Source: Nothophaeocryptopus gaeumannii (lineage: Eukaryota; Ascomycota; Dothideomycetes; Mycosphaerellales; Mycosphaerellaceae). Taken from it: a stretch of DNA of 64,000 bases. The stretch's first letter is position 1. Each line of letters opens with the position of its first letter. The DNA is taken from the NCBI GenBank assembly GCA_031771865.1, contig JASISA010000023.1:1860001-1924000 (forward strand), read 5' to 3'. This document shows positions 23,133-33,807 of the stretch, one piece after another. The notes below the pieces were generated by a model, which ran no database searches, was not told where the DNA came from, and was given only the letters and a program-made list of their open reading frames with translations. Made by a program: the position numbers and the translations under genes.

Positions 23133-24457
23133 ATGTCACCGGCAGCAATTGAGCCTGAGACTGCTCCCGCAGTGTCCGATATCAGCAATGGAATGAAGAA
23201 GCTGTCTACGCACACCTCGACTTCGAACCCTCCCTTGGCCTATTCCGGCTCATTGGACCAGTATGAGTCTTTCGACGTTACCAAAATTATCGGAAGGGAG
23301 TTTCCTTCACTTCAATTGAGCCAGATCTTGAATGATGATGCTAAGGTCAGGGATCTTGCCATTACCAGTACATCTAGGCTTGAACCCAAACTTCGGTCCT
23401 CTGCTAATCAGAGACAGTATCTCAACGCGGTGTGGTCTTCTTTCGCAACCAAGACTTGGAAATCAACGATCAGAAGATCCTTGGGCAAAAGCTCGGCGAG
23501 TTGACCGGCAAGCCAAAGACTTCGGGTTTGCACAGACATGCTCTTCTCAACTCCAAGAGAGGACTGAGTGTCGATGAGAACGGCAAAGTCGATGATGAGG
23601 TGTCAATCATCTCGTCCGAAGTAGGCATCAAAAGAGCACAACCCATATGATGCTCACAGTTTGCAGCAAAACCGCCGCTACTACGAAGAGCGATACAAGC
23701 CAGCTTCAAAGCATCTGGCAAGCGATGGCTGGCACGCGGAGTAAGTCATCGCCAAAGTCTTGAAAATGATCATCGAGATTCTCATCCTCCTCAGCATCAC
23801 CTTCGAGCGTGTGCCATCCGACTACGCGATCCTGAAGATCATCCAACCTCCCGAGGATGCCGGTGGCGACACGCTCTGGGCCTCAGGCTACGAAGCCTAC
23901 GATCGCCTTTCACCAGCCTTCCAGAGACTTGCCGAAGGCCTCACTGCCACGCACTACCAACCCGAGTTCAATCGGACAGCCGCGAAGCACGGCCTGGAGC
24001 TCATCGACGAAAAAAGAGGAGCGCCTGAGAATAAGGGTCTCGACTTCCAAGCCTCTCACCCTGTTGTTCGCACGAATCCAGTGACGGGATGGAAGAGCCT
24101 CTTCGGTGTAGGAGGTCAAGTACGCAATGGCTGGATCGATGATGTGAACCCGAAGGAGTCGGAGATCTTGAAGGAATACTTCTTGCAAACGATTGCACTG
24201 AACCATGACTTGCAGGTGCGATTTCGATGGGGTAAGAATGATCTTGCGATATGGGATAAGTATGTCGTTTCCTTCTTGAGGCGGATGGGTAATGAAGCTA
24301 AAATGTCAACAGCCGCTCAGTCTTTCACACGGCAACCAACGACTACTACGGCAGTCGACAGGGTAATCGCGTGGTGTCCTTGGGCGAAAAGCCATATTAC
24401 GATCCAAACTCGCTTTCTCGTCGCGAGGCTTTATTACAGCAAGCTAAGCAGGCATAG
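23133..24457 (+). CDS. TauD/TfdA-type Fe(II)/2-oxoglutarate dioxygenase
   Basis: Five exons (23133-23367, 23418-23620, 23667-23740, 23795-24259, 24313-24457) give 373 residues. The Fe(II) triad is visible: GWHAD (His169, Asp171) and the distal His331 in SVFHTATNDYYG, with the 2-oxoglutarate-binding Arg in SRQGNRVV (341 or 345). RGVVFFRNQ and GELTGKPKTSG are typical of fungal sulfonate/taurine dioxygenases, which split taurine or alkylsulfonates to sulfite plus an aldehyde for sulfur supply; herbicide- or amino-acid-directed relatives exist, so the substrate is open. All four introns are 46-54 nt with GT-AG borders. The gene converges on a GFA-family gene 95 bases downstream and faces away from an ACS permease. 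Confidence 0.9.
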
Positions 24458-24552
24458 CATCATAGCCGCCAGCAGAAATACAACCATCCCATCACCTATC
24501 ACTGATATCTATTCCTCCTACCTGCCTCCCGCAAACCGCAACAAACCCAACC

Positions 24553-25113
24553 TCACTTCCTCCAAGACCCAGCTGGCACAAAGTTCTCAAGCCCTCGTAA
24601 CATCTCAAACTGCGCCACATCCTTCGCCCCCTCCTCCCCATCTGTCTTCCCACCGCGCACAACCACCCCCATCCACCCCACCCTCGACTTCGTGTAACAC
24701 TCACACTCCGGCTCTGGCATCCTCTCAAACAACCCCAACCCCACAATACTCAACTCCTCCTGCCCCGCCATCGGTATCGCCCCAATCGGACTTCCGCATT
24801 CTGCGCAGAAACTTCGAGGTACAGTTCTTCCACTGTCAGAGGTATGATCGTAGTATATCTTGAGCTTTTTGTCCGGGTCGGAGAGGGTCAGGGAGGTGGT
24901 GGGCACGATGAGGCAGGAAAGACCGCCGGCGGAGGAGGATTGTTTGCGACAGTGTGTGCAGTGGCATATGTGGCCGTTGGGGGTGGAGTAGAAAGTTGAG
25001 GGAGGGATATGGAGGTGGATGGTGATGGCAGTGCAGAGGCATGTGCCTGTTACTGTTGAGGAGGGGTCATTGGGAAGGTGGCCGTTGGGCGAGGTTTCGA
25101 TTGAAGGGGCCAT
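24553..25113 (-). CDS. GFA/CENP-V-fold zinc-binding protein
   Basis: The intronless 186-residue frame has an ATG at 25113. The cysteine pattern is that of the GFA family: CLC near residue 25, CHCTHC with RKQSSSAGG (about 50-62), and CAECGSPIG (about 103-111), which bind zinc in the glutathione-dependent formaldehyde-activating enzyme/centromere protein V fold. Most fungal members are uncharacterised; true formaldehyde-glutathione condensation is not demonstrated for them. It is convergent with the dioxygenase, whose reaction releases an aldehyde, so a detoxifying role is attractive but is inference. Confidence 0.88.
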   Translation of the reverse strand: MAPSIETSPNGHLPNDPSSTVTGTCLCTAITIHLHIPPSTFYSTPNGHICHCTHCRKQSSSAGGLSCLIVPTTSLTLSDPDKKLKIYYDHTSDSGRTVPRSFCAECGSPIGAIPMAGQEELSIVGLGLFERMPEPECECYTKSRVGWMGVVVRGGKTDGEEGAKDVAQFEMLRGLENFVPAGSWRK

Positions 25114-25191
25114 AGTGAGGTTGTTGGGTTTTTTAGGTGATTGAAGATATGAGACTGGATATGACTGAAGTCAGAGTAGATCCAATGGTTC

Positions 25192-25509
25192 TTATAAGGA
25201 CAGTACTTCCGTTTGGTCAGTGCCCGATACTACCTTCGAGACAGTCTCCCTCACCGCCAGCCTCGTTACCGTTTCTGAAAGCTTGGGTGAGAAACTCATC
25301 GCGGAAATGGTTGTGTGATTGCCTTTGCGCTGTGATCGAATGACTGCGCGATACACAACATCTTCGAATTCGGCAGCAGCCCTGGCACCCACATCGAATC
25401 CTTCGGGTCGGGGGCCGATTGTAACGTCGGGCTCGGCTCCTTTGCGGACACTCAATGAAATTTGGTAACGTGCCCCTTCAAGCATCGACGTTTCATTTGC
25501 ATCTTGCAT
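25192..25509 (-). CDS. hypothetical protein, 105 aa
   Basis: A real ATG at 25509 opens 105 codons ending just inside the upstream side of the GFA-family gene. The sequence (GARYQISLSVRKGAEPDVTI, EFEDVVYRAVIRSQRKGN, KLSETVTRLAVRETVSKVV) has the alternating hydrophobicity of folded alpha/beta protein and is better than chance frames nearby. There is no signal peptide, TM segment or named domain. An in-frame MLEG nine codons in could be the true start. It could also be the last exon of a gene with parts at 25572-25830. Confidence 0.35.
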   Translation of the reverse strand: MQDANETSMLEGARYQISLSVRKGAEPDVTIGPRPEGFDVGARAAAEFEDVVYRAVIRSQRKGNHTTISAMSFSPKLSETVTRLAVRETVSKVVSGTDQTEVLSL

Positions 25510-25571
25510 ATTTTTATTCTTGTCTTCGGGTGTCTTATTCGAATGCTTCTTGCTTCCGCCAGTCTGGCCTG

Positions 25572-25772
25572 CTAGGCTTGCTCAAGATGTGGGTCGGGGA
25601 CTTCGAGAACGCAAAGACCTTTCACTTGCAGCAAGTCGAGCGATAAGCCGTCAAGTATGTGCGAGAGAATGGACTTTTTCGCATGCACTTGTTCCAATCC
25701 TCCAGGGATGTCGAAACGGTATCTGAGCCTGACAAGGCTCTCCTCCCGCTCTCGATACTGAGCTCTCTCCAT
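25572..25772 (-). CDS. hypothetical short frame, possibly an exon
   Basis: The frame from ATG 25772 to TAG contains a charged start (MERAQYREREESLVRLRYRF) and a leucine-rich end. It is open further upstream to about 25830 (EDLNRRKLEKREKC), where a TTAG could be an acceptor, and a second intron-like acceptor (CTGAC..TTGCAG) lies near 25880. This suggests a small spliced helical protein or the remains of one. No complete model could be built. Confidence 0.25.
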   Translation of the reverse strand: MERAQYREREESLVRLRYRFDIPGGLEQVHAKKSILSHILDGLSLDLLQVKGLCVLEVPDPHLEQA

Positions 25773-26016
25773 GACTATGCACTTCTCCCGCTTTTCGAGC
25801 TTCCTCCTATTGAGATCCTCCTAACAGCAGGTCGGATTCGCGAAGAAGCGTGCGATTCGAGATATATCTGCAAAGTCAGTAAATCGTCCAGGTGAAGACG
25901 TGTCGAGAGTTGTCCGTTCGGCGCTCTGAGTAGAGAATATAATAAAAGCGCTACATGCATCTCTTGCAGCGCAAGAAGTGATCATGCGTTTCTGTACACA
26001 TCGTCGTTTCAAGCTC

Positions 26017-26567
26017 TTACAACGCCGGCCTCGCGTTTGTCTGTCCCGCGCCTTGTGTGAGAAGCTGTTGTACCAAATTGTCAGTATACGAAACTCAAAT
26101 CATCATGCCTCATTTATGGTTGTCTCACCTCGTTAGCACTCTGCTGCATCCTCATCTCCCTCTCCATCTCCTGCACCTGCTGCTCCTCGCTAAACGCCAA
26201 AGCCCACGGCACACCCAGCAGCAGCGCACTCGTGCTAATCACCCACAAGCTCTTCCCGCTGAAGCTAGCAGCATTGCTGATCCAGTTGTATCCTGTCGAT
26301 GCGGCGTTGGAGAGGTTCTTGCGGTACGTGGGCGGGACCATGTCCTTCAAAGCGTAGACTCGGTCGAGAATGGATTCGTCGAGGTCGTCGTCATCGGCGT
26401 CGCTGAATTCGGACTCTGTGGATCACGTATTCTTAGAGAAGGGCAAGGGGATAATGTGGTGGGTTAAGTGTACCATCATCTGATTCCCAATCGTCTTCGT
26501 CTTCCTTTCCTGGGCCGGGCTGCTGCTGGTACAGCTCCTCGTCTTCGACCTCCTCGAGCTTGACCAT
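26017..26567 (-). CDS. tom22: mitochondrial import receptor subunit Tom22
   Basis: Exons 26567-26474, 26415-26129 and 26064-26017 give 142 residues, the normal Tom22 length. The start MVKLEEVEDEEL, the very acidic cytosolic domain (DADDDDLDESILDRV, ALKDMVPP), the single TM anchor (SLWVISTSALLLGVPWALAF) and the short intermembrane-space tail (EEQQVQEMEREMRMQQSANE) are all characteristic. Tom22 is the central receptor of the TOM complex in the outer mitochondrial membrane, taking presequence proteins from Tom20 and passing them to Tom40. The last exon adds LLTQGAGQTNARPAL. Both introns have usable GT-AG borders. It is divergent from the next gene. Confidence 0.93.
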
Positions 26568-26889
26568 TGTGACGGCGGGTGCGCTTTTCGCTAAGTAGAG
26601 AGGTCTTCAGTCTTAGATTGCGCTACACAAGTTGTATGGTGATGGCAGATGCGATGGCGGAGTTGTTGGAAAATGCCCAAGAGACTATGTTCGTTTGAAA
26701 GCTCGAAGCACGAGATATCAACAGATGTCAAACCCGAATGCGAAAGCTTAAATGACCAACGTCACTCCCTCCCGGCCGATGTGAACGGACTACAACATGA
26801 AACATCACGACACTCCATCGTAGGCAACAGTATACTGACTTTCTCGTGCAAATTGCGACGACGATAATGAAGGTTACATCGATCAAATC
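26568..26889. promoter_or_regulatory. shared divergent promoter, Tom22 and the 26890 gene
   Basis: Only 322 bases separate the two start codons, which point away from each other, so both promoters must lie here. No TATA box or named factor site was recognised. Confidence 0.4.
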
Positions 26890-27327
26890 ATGTCCTTTCG
26901 AAGACTGCCTCAAGTTGACTGGTGCGCTGTTCATTACACCAGGTTGGTCGAAACCTTGGGCTAAGCTGACTTCAGGAACAGGACAACTGAATTCATGAAC
27001 ATCGATGACATTGTCAAACAAATAATCGGTGAGCTTGTCTTGATTCCTCTCAGGCTTTCTTGTGCTTCAAGACTGACTGCTACAGTCAACGCCGAGATCC
27101 TGTTCTCAAAGCAGACAGAACTCAAAGTCATCACTGGAAGACCCGCCAAGGCCGAGCAGAATGCTGCTCTGATGGCGAGAGACACCACAAATCCAGACGT
27201 TCACAAGAACGAAACTGAGTTCCGAATACTAGTCCAAGGGCCTATGGGGACCGATCGAAGGACAAGCGTGATGAAACTCCTGGACGAACTTGAAAAGCGA
27301 GTGGCCAAGGAGGTCATGGCCAAATGA
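26890..27327 (+). CDS. small uncharacterised protein, three exons
   Basis: ATG 26890 opens MSFRRLPQVDW. Exon 2 (26976-27028) contains RTTEFMNIDDIVKQII, and exon 3 (27086-27327) holds FSKQTELKVITGRPAKAEQN and FRILVQGPMGTDRRTSVMKL. Intron 2 (27029-27085) is standard. Intron 1 must remove a TAA. A donor at 26943 would give only a 33-nt intron; the GTGCGC donor near 26922 gives about 54 nt and keeps frame, so it is preferred. The product is about 115 residues, basic, without TM segment or signal, and ends EVMAK. It reads as a conserved fold, but I do not recognise the family. Confidence 0.65.
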
Positions 27328-27645
27328 CTCAGTGCATCTCAAAGAAGGGACTTGGTGACTTCCAAATTCAGAGAGGTCTTTCGAAAGTCGCAGATTGAGG
27401 GGATACTAGAAGGCAAGAGAGAAGATGAGCCGCGGTGACAGTAATGTTATATCCAAAGACGCTAAGGAGCGCGTCACGAAATGATAATCTTACCGCCATC
27501 TACTTACCAGGAACCATGTCATGCTCCGTATGCCAGCCGTTTTCCGGTTTCCCACTGCAACCTCTTGAGCCTCAGAACACCGTCCTCATCGTTCTCGTTA
27601 CTCATACCAATCAATGATGCACTTCCGCACTCAGCCAGCGGATCT
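27328..27645. other. short region between convergent genes
   Basis: This holds the 3' flanks of the 26890 gene and of the GTPase gene. Nothing else was seen; the large + strand frame that begins here is antisense to the GTPase. Confidence 0.5.
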
Positions 27646-29703
27646 TCATGCTGCAGCTTTCGTGGCTGGCTTCTCGCCACCATTTGCTTCAGCCTTCTCG
27701 TGTTCCTTTGCAGCCTCAGGGTTCAGAGGCTTAGTTGGGTCGTATCCGACCTGCTTGACAATACCAAGCCCCTTCGTCCGACCCTCACGGAACAGTATCC
27801 GGTCACCGGTAGCAAGGAACTCAGGTCGCTGCACGAAGCGGAACGCAACTGTCGCCCTGTCACCTGTCCGGATGTACGCTCGATCAAGGTCGATGATGGC
27901 GCAGGTCTGGGAGATAGGACCAACATGAAGCATAGCCTGATACTTCGTCCTAATGGTCGTTGCGTGCGAGAGGATGAGCACCTCTGCAACGAACTCCCGA
28001 TACACCTTTGGCTGTGCGATTGGAGCGTTCGGGTTGGCATCGGACTTGGCCAGCAAGACCACCATTCCTTTCCGAACATCTTTTCGTCGTACCCTTCGAA
28101 GGGCGAACGAAGCACTCTGGCCAGCGGTTGCAGCTGGGACACTTATTCGTTTCCGTTCAATGGAGCGAACAGTGGTGGTCGTGAACTGGCCCAAGCTGTC
28201 TGGTCCCACGAGAACAGTGTCTCCTGTGTGGACGATGCCAGACTTGATCACACCAGAGATGACGGTTCCAACGAATGGCACGGAGAATGTGTCGTTGACG
28301 TGGAACTCAAACGGCGCATCGACATCGTATTTCCCATGGTGTGGAAGGATGTTGAGGAACTCGCGAACGAGGTCCAGGCACTCTCCAGTCACGTTCGAAA
28401 CCTGAAAGATAGGGCATATCCGCTGACTGACGAACTGGGTTGCGGTTTTGACAGCCTCCTCGCGGGTCTTAATGAAGATTGGTATCTTGCGCGCACCTGG
28501 GCTCTTGAGAATCTTCGTGAGCTGTGTGAGAGTCTGCTGGAGAACTTCAAGGTGTTAGGCATGTGAGCAAGTGTCTGTAACTTGGGCAACCTACTTTGTG
28601 GAGGAGTCATATCAATCTTGGTGATGACAACCATGACTGGCACATTCAAGGCCAGTGCAATGCCTAGATGCTCTTTCGACATTCCGATCAAGCCGTTGTT
28701 CGCCGCAACCATCAGTAGACAGTAATTCGGCTCACTGGAGAGCAGCCCGAACACCGTTGTCCGCAGATACCGCTCGTGTCCCGCCAAGTCAGTGAAAGAG
28801 ATGACTTTAGCACTGCGCTTGCCAATCTCCTCCCAGCTCAGTTTCCTACCCGGAACGCCGGAAACGACAACTTCGCCCTTAGTGTCAAAGCCCATGATCT
28901 CCATACCGACCGAGCTTGTTCGTCCGGACTCCATCTCGTGCTTGTGCCGGAAGAGGTTGACTCGCGCCTTGCCACGGCCATCGTCCAGACCACCCTTCAC
29001 TAACACACCTAGTAATGTGCTCTTGCCTGCGTCGACGTTTCCGACGACGGCTATTCGGGTCTCGATGGTGTCATCCACATCCTGAGGCCGCCGCCGTATC
29101 ATTACCTTGCCTACACATCCATACTCTTTCATGACCTCATTCCCGACATCGACCGCGCTGTCTGAGACGTTCTTCGTCATTAAGATCTTCCAGTCCGCCT
29201 TTAGTGTCTCCAAGATGCCCTGTAACCGGGCGAGGGCGGCATCCCATTCCTGCTCGGTAAGTACCTGGCTGTCGCCATTGTCCTCAAGGCCTAAATCGAA
29301 CAGGCACTCGCCATGTCCTTCGTCTAGCCGCGTACTCAATAACTCCTCGAGCTGCTTCGTAGTCGCATCGGCGTCGGTAGTGTCGAGGAGCAGGTGTTTT
29401 AGCTTGACCTTAGGCTTGTCATCGCCCAGATCTAGGTCGTCGAGGATGTCGAGCTCGGCGTGCTCGTTCTTGGATGCGCCATACGTGCTTGGCTCTTTCC
29501 CGGTGATCGGAGGCTTGCGGAGGGCCTGCTGCTGCTGGACGTAGTCGGCGAAGTCACTCAGCGCCTGTATTGCACTCCATTGTCAGCTCCAATGGGACTT
29601 GTCTTGGGCCATATCTTATTCAGTCAAGACACACCGACTCGCCCGCCCTCCTCTCCTGCGCCGTCTGCGGCGCCTGCTTGTACCGCTCCGCCCGTGTCGC
29701 CAT
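27646..29703 (-). CDS. GTPBP1-like translational-type GTPase
   Basis: Exons 29703-29635, 29564-28595 and 28544-27646 give 645 residues. The G-domain motifs are clear: G1 GNVDAGKST (about 198-206), G3 DLAGHE (about 282-287) and G4 TKID (about 338-341), with the RTSSVGMEIMGFD switch I typical of GTPBP1/GTPBP2 rather than EF1-alpha, Hbs1 or Sup35. The C-terminal half matches the two beta-barrels of elongation-factor GTPases (VPFVGTVISGVIKSGIVHTG; MLHVGPISQTCAI; ATVAFRFVQRPEFLATGDRI). Mammalian GTPBP1 and GTPBP2 act in mRNA turnover and ribosome rescue; a similar cytosolic role is inferred. The tail is Lys/Ala/Glu-rich. Introns of 70 and 50 nt have standard borders. Confidence 0.9.
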
Positions 29704-30132
29704 CGTGAAAGTGTGTCTGTTGGCTCTCGTTCCTATCCCCTGATCGCGCTCACGTTCGTATTCGAGTTATCATAGTTGTTGTTAATTGTCAAAGTGTCAA
29801 ATAAAAGTGTCAGGGAAGTCGCCAATTGAAGGTTATTAGCGGCTATATAGGTACCTGGGCTAGCAATCGCATGACTGCTGCTCGTGGAGTCACTCGCGGT
29901 GGTGATTCATCCCCGCCATCACGCGGGGCAAGCGCGCTCTCGGTGGTCTCACAGCCATTGCTTTGCCGCACATCCACACAATTTCCTTATTCAATATTTA
30001 GACCGCTGGTCAAAAGGAGAGACCGCATTCTTTGACTCAAAAGTCTTCAATATTGTGGTTCTCGATACTTTTTCGGAAGACGTTGATAAAACTTCCGCCA
30101 TGAAACTAGGAGCTCCACAGCTTCGCATGACT
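29704..30132. other. intergenic, with a small GC hairpin
   Basis: This is the promoter side of the GTPase and the 3' flank of glyoxalase II. CCCCGCcatcacGCGGGG at about 29911-29928 is a perfect 6-bp stem with a 6-base loop. No gene is called. Confidence 0.4.
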
Positions 30133-31241
30133 CTACGACTTATTCTTCGCCTCTCTCAAAGCTGCCATCACTTCCACCCGATTCGTCTTGCCGGTATACT
30201 TCTGCACTTCCGGATCATCCAGCCTCATAAATACATTGAACTTCTTCTCGTCCCCAATCGTGAACTTGCCCTGAGTCTGCTTGTTCTGCGTTGCGAAAGC
30301 CTCGAGCTTCTTGATCGGATCAGATTGAATAACCTTGATACCGAATTTCACATTGCCCTTGGTGTACTCATGCCCAGGGAAGACCTTTGTGTCATCGGGA
30401 AGTACGGCCAGGATCTTGTTCAATGCCGTGTCCATCTCCTCGGGTGTACCTTCGAAGAATCGTCCGCAGCCACCAATGAAGAGTGTATCGCCAGTAAAGA
30501 CAGCTCGGTCATTGCCGTCTTCGAATAGATAGCATATGCTGTCTTGGGTATGGCAGGGAGTGTGGAGAGCCTTGACTTTGATACCTTCACCGATTGTGAA
30601 GGTTTCGCCATGAGCCGGTGTCTTGTTCACCTTAGCACAGTCCTTGCCTCCAATGATGGGTACGGGATATGTCTTGAGCATCTCTACGTTGCCACCGGCA
30701 TGGTCATGATGGCTAGACTCGTCAGCGACCGGTTGCTAATAAGAAATGGGTGACCTTACTGATGTGTATTGATGATGTTCTTGAGATTCACACCGCTGTC
30801 GGTAGCCTTCTTCAACGATGGCAAGACCCTGTTACATCGTATTAGCTGTCTTCTGATTGTCCTTCCGTGGGAAAGCGTACTCTGATGGGTTTGCCGGGTC
30901 GATGATGACAGCATCCTTGGTCTTGTCGTCTGTCACAACTACAGGAGAAAGTGTTAGCCGGACGACGTTCTCGAAAATGGGCATGCATATGCATTGAAAC
31001 TTACGATATGCATAATTGTTGCCAGTCCCCTCCCCTTCATGATATATGTTAGTAATGTATAACACCTTAATGGCTTGACCTCCTTACACATGGGTATGCT
31101 TTCGATATGCATCTTGCGGATTTGTTGCTTGTCCGATGTATTAGCTATGAACGACAAAGCGAAGAGTGCAATGCCTACAGCAACGAGGCTTGATAGTATT
31201 GGCTTTCTCAATGTCTGTCTTGCAGTACCCAGAAGATTCAT
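30133..31241 (-). CDS. glo2: hydroxyacylglutathione hydrolase (glyoxalase II)
   Basis: Five exons (31241-31088, 31034-31005, 30938-30881, 30828-30760, 30712-30133) give 296 residues. The metallo-beta-lactamase motif THHHHDH (about 102-108), split by an intron between its histidines, binds the two metals; GDTLFIGGCGRFFEGT and PGHEYTKGN are glyoxalase II signatures. It hydrolyses S-lactoylglutathione to lactate and glutathione in methylglyoxal detoxification. The first 43 residues (LLGTARQTLRKP, then a hydrophobic stretch SLVAVGIALFALSFIA) look like a mitochondrial or membrane-targeting extension; an in-frame ATG at 31112 starts the conventional cytosolic form MHIESIPMWEGTGNNYAY. Exon 2 is only 30 nt. 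Confidence 0.93.
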
Positions 31242-31763
31242 GGGGAGATGTTGTCTTTGCTATTGTGTAAGCAGACTGTATGTAGCTCTGTTGTGAACTG
31301 TGAATTGCAACTAATGACGACACAGGCGGAGAAGCGGAGAAATTTTGATCCGGGCGCAAAGAACAGAGAGTATGCTTCACTTCGTCTTTGCGTTGCGAAC
31401 CCTCTACCAATAACAATAATGATAACGATTGAATTCAAAAACATGTACTCCAGCGTTCACTCTCGAATTTAGGGATGGATCTACGCTCGGGTGACTTCAT
31501 GCTCTTCAGATCAATTCCAGGCTCGTCTCCTGAGCAGCGAGCTTGACGTGATCAAGCTCTTCGCGCTTGTTGCTCCTTCGGACTCAACACTGCATCTTGA
31601 GGGTCTCTGGGCCATGCAGCTGCCTCAGTGCTAGCCTTACGATGCATGGCTTACCGTCTAGGCTCGCGTGCGGCATTAGACTGCGGAGTTCGTCTCAAGA
31701 TAGGAAGGAGATCTATCTCTGTGGTTGAGCGGCGGACGTAGACATGCACGATAACAAGCAAGC
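31242..31763. other. divergent intergenic region
   Basis: This separates glyoxalase II (minus) and the transporter pseudogene (plus). It includes an A-rich run near 31430 and no supported gene. Confidence 0.45.
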
Positions 31764-33759
31764 ATGCCTCGTGTGAGTACTTGTGAGTGTGGGCGGGTCA
31801 TACTGCTTCTTCTTCCTTTTACATACGCTCCAGAAGGACGAGACCGCGCCGCTTCTCAGATCAGGGCCTTCACACATCGTCGATCCTGCCAATGGAGCCA
31901 CTGGCCTGCCAGAGCCCCAAACAGACGGACACGATGATCCACCCATCTCTACACGCCAGCAAGTCGAGGGCAGTTCCGAGAGTAGACCACCAACAGTAAT
32001 GAAGAAGAATGCTTGAGCAAGCCAATTGGATTGAGATTCGTTCTCATGTTCATTTGCATCCTGGCATCAGACTTTTTGATAGGCTATGTTCGTTTTCAAC
32101 AGATGCTACCAACTTACTATGTATGCTAAGATGTCATCGCAGGACACGAGTTGCGTTGCGACTGTCTTACCGGTAACTCACTGACGAGTTTCACACCCTC
32201 GACGACCTCGGATGGTATACAGTATCATACTAAGTTGTTGGAGAGAATCACTAGCTCATGCTAGATTACTAAATGTTGTGACATAACCTACTTCCACAAT
32301 CGGCTACAACTCTGGTTGTTGGGCAGCTGTACTCCACATACTCCATGAAAAGGCTTTTCTTGGCCTCACTGTCCGGTTTCGTGGCAGGCAATGTGCTGAC
32401 CGCGGTAGCTCCGAAATCTGCAGTGTTCATTCTTGGACGCGCTCTGAGTGATTTGGGGGCAGCGGGCATTTTCGTCGGGGGCAACGTGTAAGTTATGGAT
32501 GCTACAATTGATGCCAGATCGAGACGCTGCGTACTGATCTAATTCGTCTAGTCTCGTCGCAAACACGATCTCGCTCGAGTACCGTGCTGTGTTTTGGGCT
32601 ATTTCCGGCAGTTTAGAAACTGCGGCCCTGGCATTTGGACCACTGCTCAGTGGAACGATAGCTCACGACTCGACATGGAGGCTCAGCTTCCACATCATTA
32701 TCCCGTTTGGACTTGCCATCGCCATTGCTTTGGTCTTTGGCATAGGCCACGTTCAGCGTCCCGAAAGCGCAAAGTTGGGCACCGCAGCAAAGCTCAAACA
32801 CATCGACTAGGCTGGATTCTCTGTGAACGTACCAATGACTCTGTGCTTGGTCATGGGTCTCCTATGGGCGGGGACGACATACGCTTGGGCAGATTGGCGC
32901 ATCATTCTCCTACTCACGATCGCTGCTGTGCTGGTCGCCCTGTTCGTTGGAGTGGAATACATGGTTGGGGAGAAGGACATGATCTCTTTGAACATGATGC
33001 GCCGACGGTCTGTTGCGTTCTCTTGCATTATTACTTTCTGCAACTCTTCTCATCTTTCTGTAGTTGCGTACTACGTAAGCCGTGTCCCCTTCCTACCTTG
33101 GAACACGAGGCTAATTTTCCGAGATACCATTTCACCTCCAAGCAGTACGAGGAGCCAGCACGATCGGATCCGGTCTGATGTATGTACCCACTGCCGTATC
33201 TCTAGGCGTCGGTGCCATCGCTGGCGGACCCTTGACGACTTTCCTAGGTCACTATCACCCGACCCTGTTGCTCCGAAGCGTACTTGCAGCTGTTGGCGCC
33301 AGCCTGATCACAACCCTCGCTCCCAACACAGAATCTGGAAAGTGGGTGGCCTACCAGATCACTTACGAAATTGGCATTGAACTGGCCTTTCAGCCACCGT
33401 ACATCGCTGTTCAGACCATCCTTCAAGAGTCAATGGTACCTATGGCATTGTCTGTGCTGAGTTTCACGCAGCAGCTCGCCGGCATCGTCATGCTCTCGAT
33501 TGCGCAGAACGTATTCCTGAGCCGACTGAACCACAAGCTGGCGGACGAGGTGCCAGGATCAGACTCAAGAAAGGTGCTCAACAGTGGCGTGCTGGGCGTC
33601 ATCGATGCGGTTCCTGCGGAATATCGAGACCAGGTCCTCCACGCGTACAATGGAGCGCTCCAGCAGGTGTTTTACATCTCGTTGGGTCTGACTTGCTTAA
33701 TGGCGGTACGCTCTTTTGGAACCGAATGGAAGTCAGTCAAAGAGAGGAAGGAAGAGTAA
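31764..33759 (+). pseudogene. disrupted MFS drug:H+ antiporter (DHA2 family)
   Basis: A start ATGCCTCGT at 31764, a first intron and then KDETAPLLRSGP give a normal DHA2 N-terminus. Membrane segments follow (LMFICILASDFLIG; DEFHTLDDLGWYT; FILGRALSDLGAAGIFVGGN; STWRLSFHIIIPFGLAIAIA; a long C-terminal half). The reading frame is broken by a shift near 32013, another near 32180, several stops around 32235-32275 and an in-frame TAG at 32808-32810 that stands where Gln would fit. Real-looking introns remain at about 32488-32551 and 33079-33145. DHA2/TRI12-type carriers export drugs or secondary metabolites; this copy should make no full-length protein. The last frame (33178-33759) is intact. Confidence 0.8.
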
Positions 33760-33807
33760 GCATGCAAGATCTTACTCGATGTCTTCCTGCAAGATGTTGA
33801 AGAAATG

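Noticed and set aside
27481..28566. 361-codon + strand open frame
   Set aside because: It is antisense to the GTPBP1-like GTPase, starts inside the convergent flank and shows no domain; it is a third-position shadow of the real gene.
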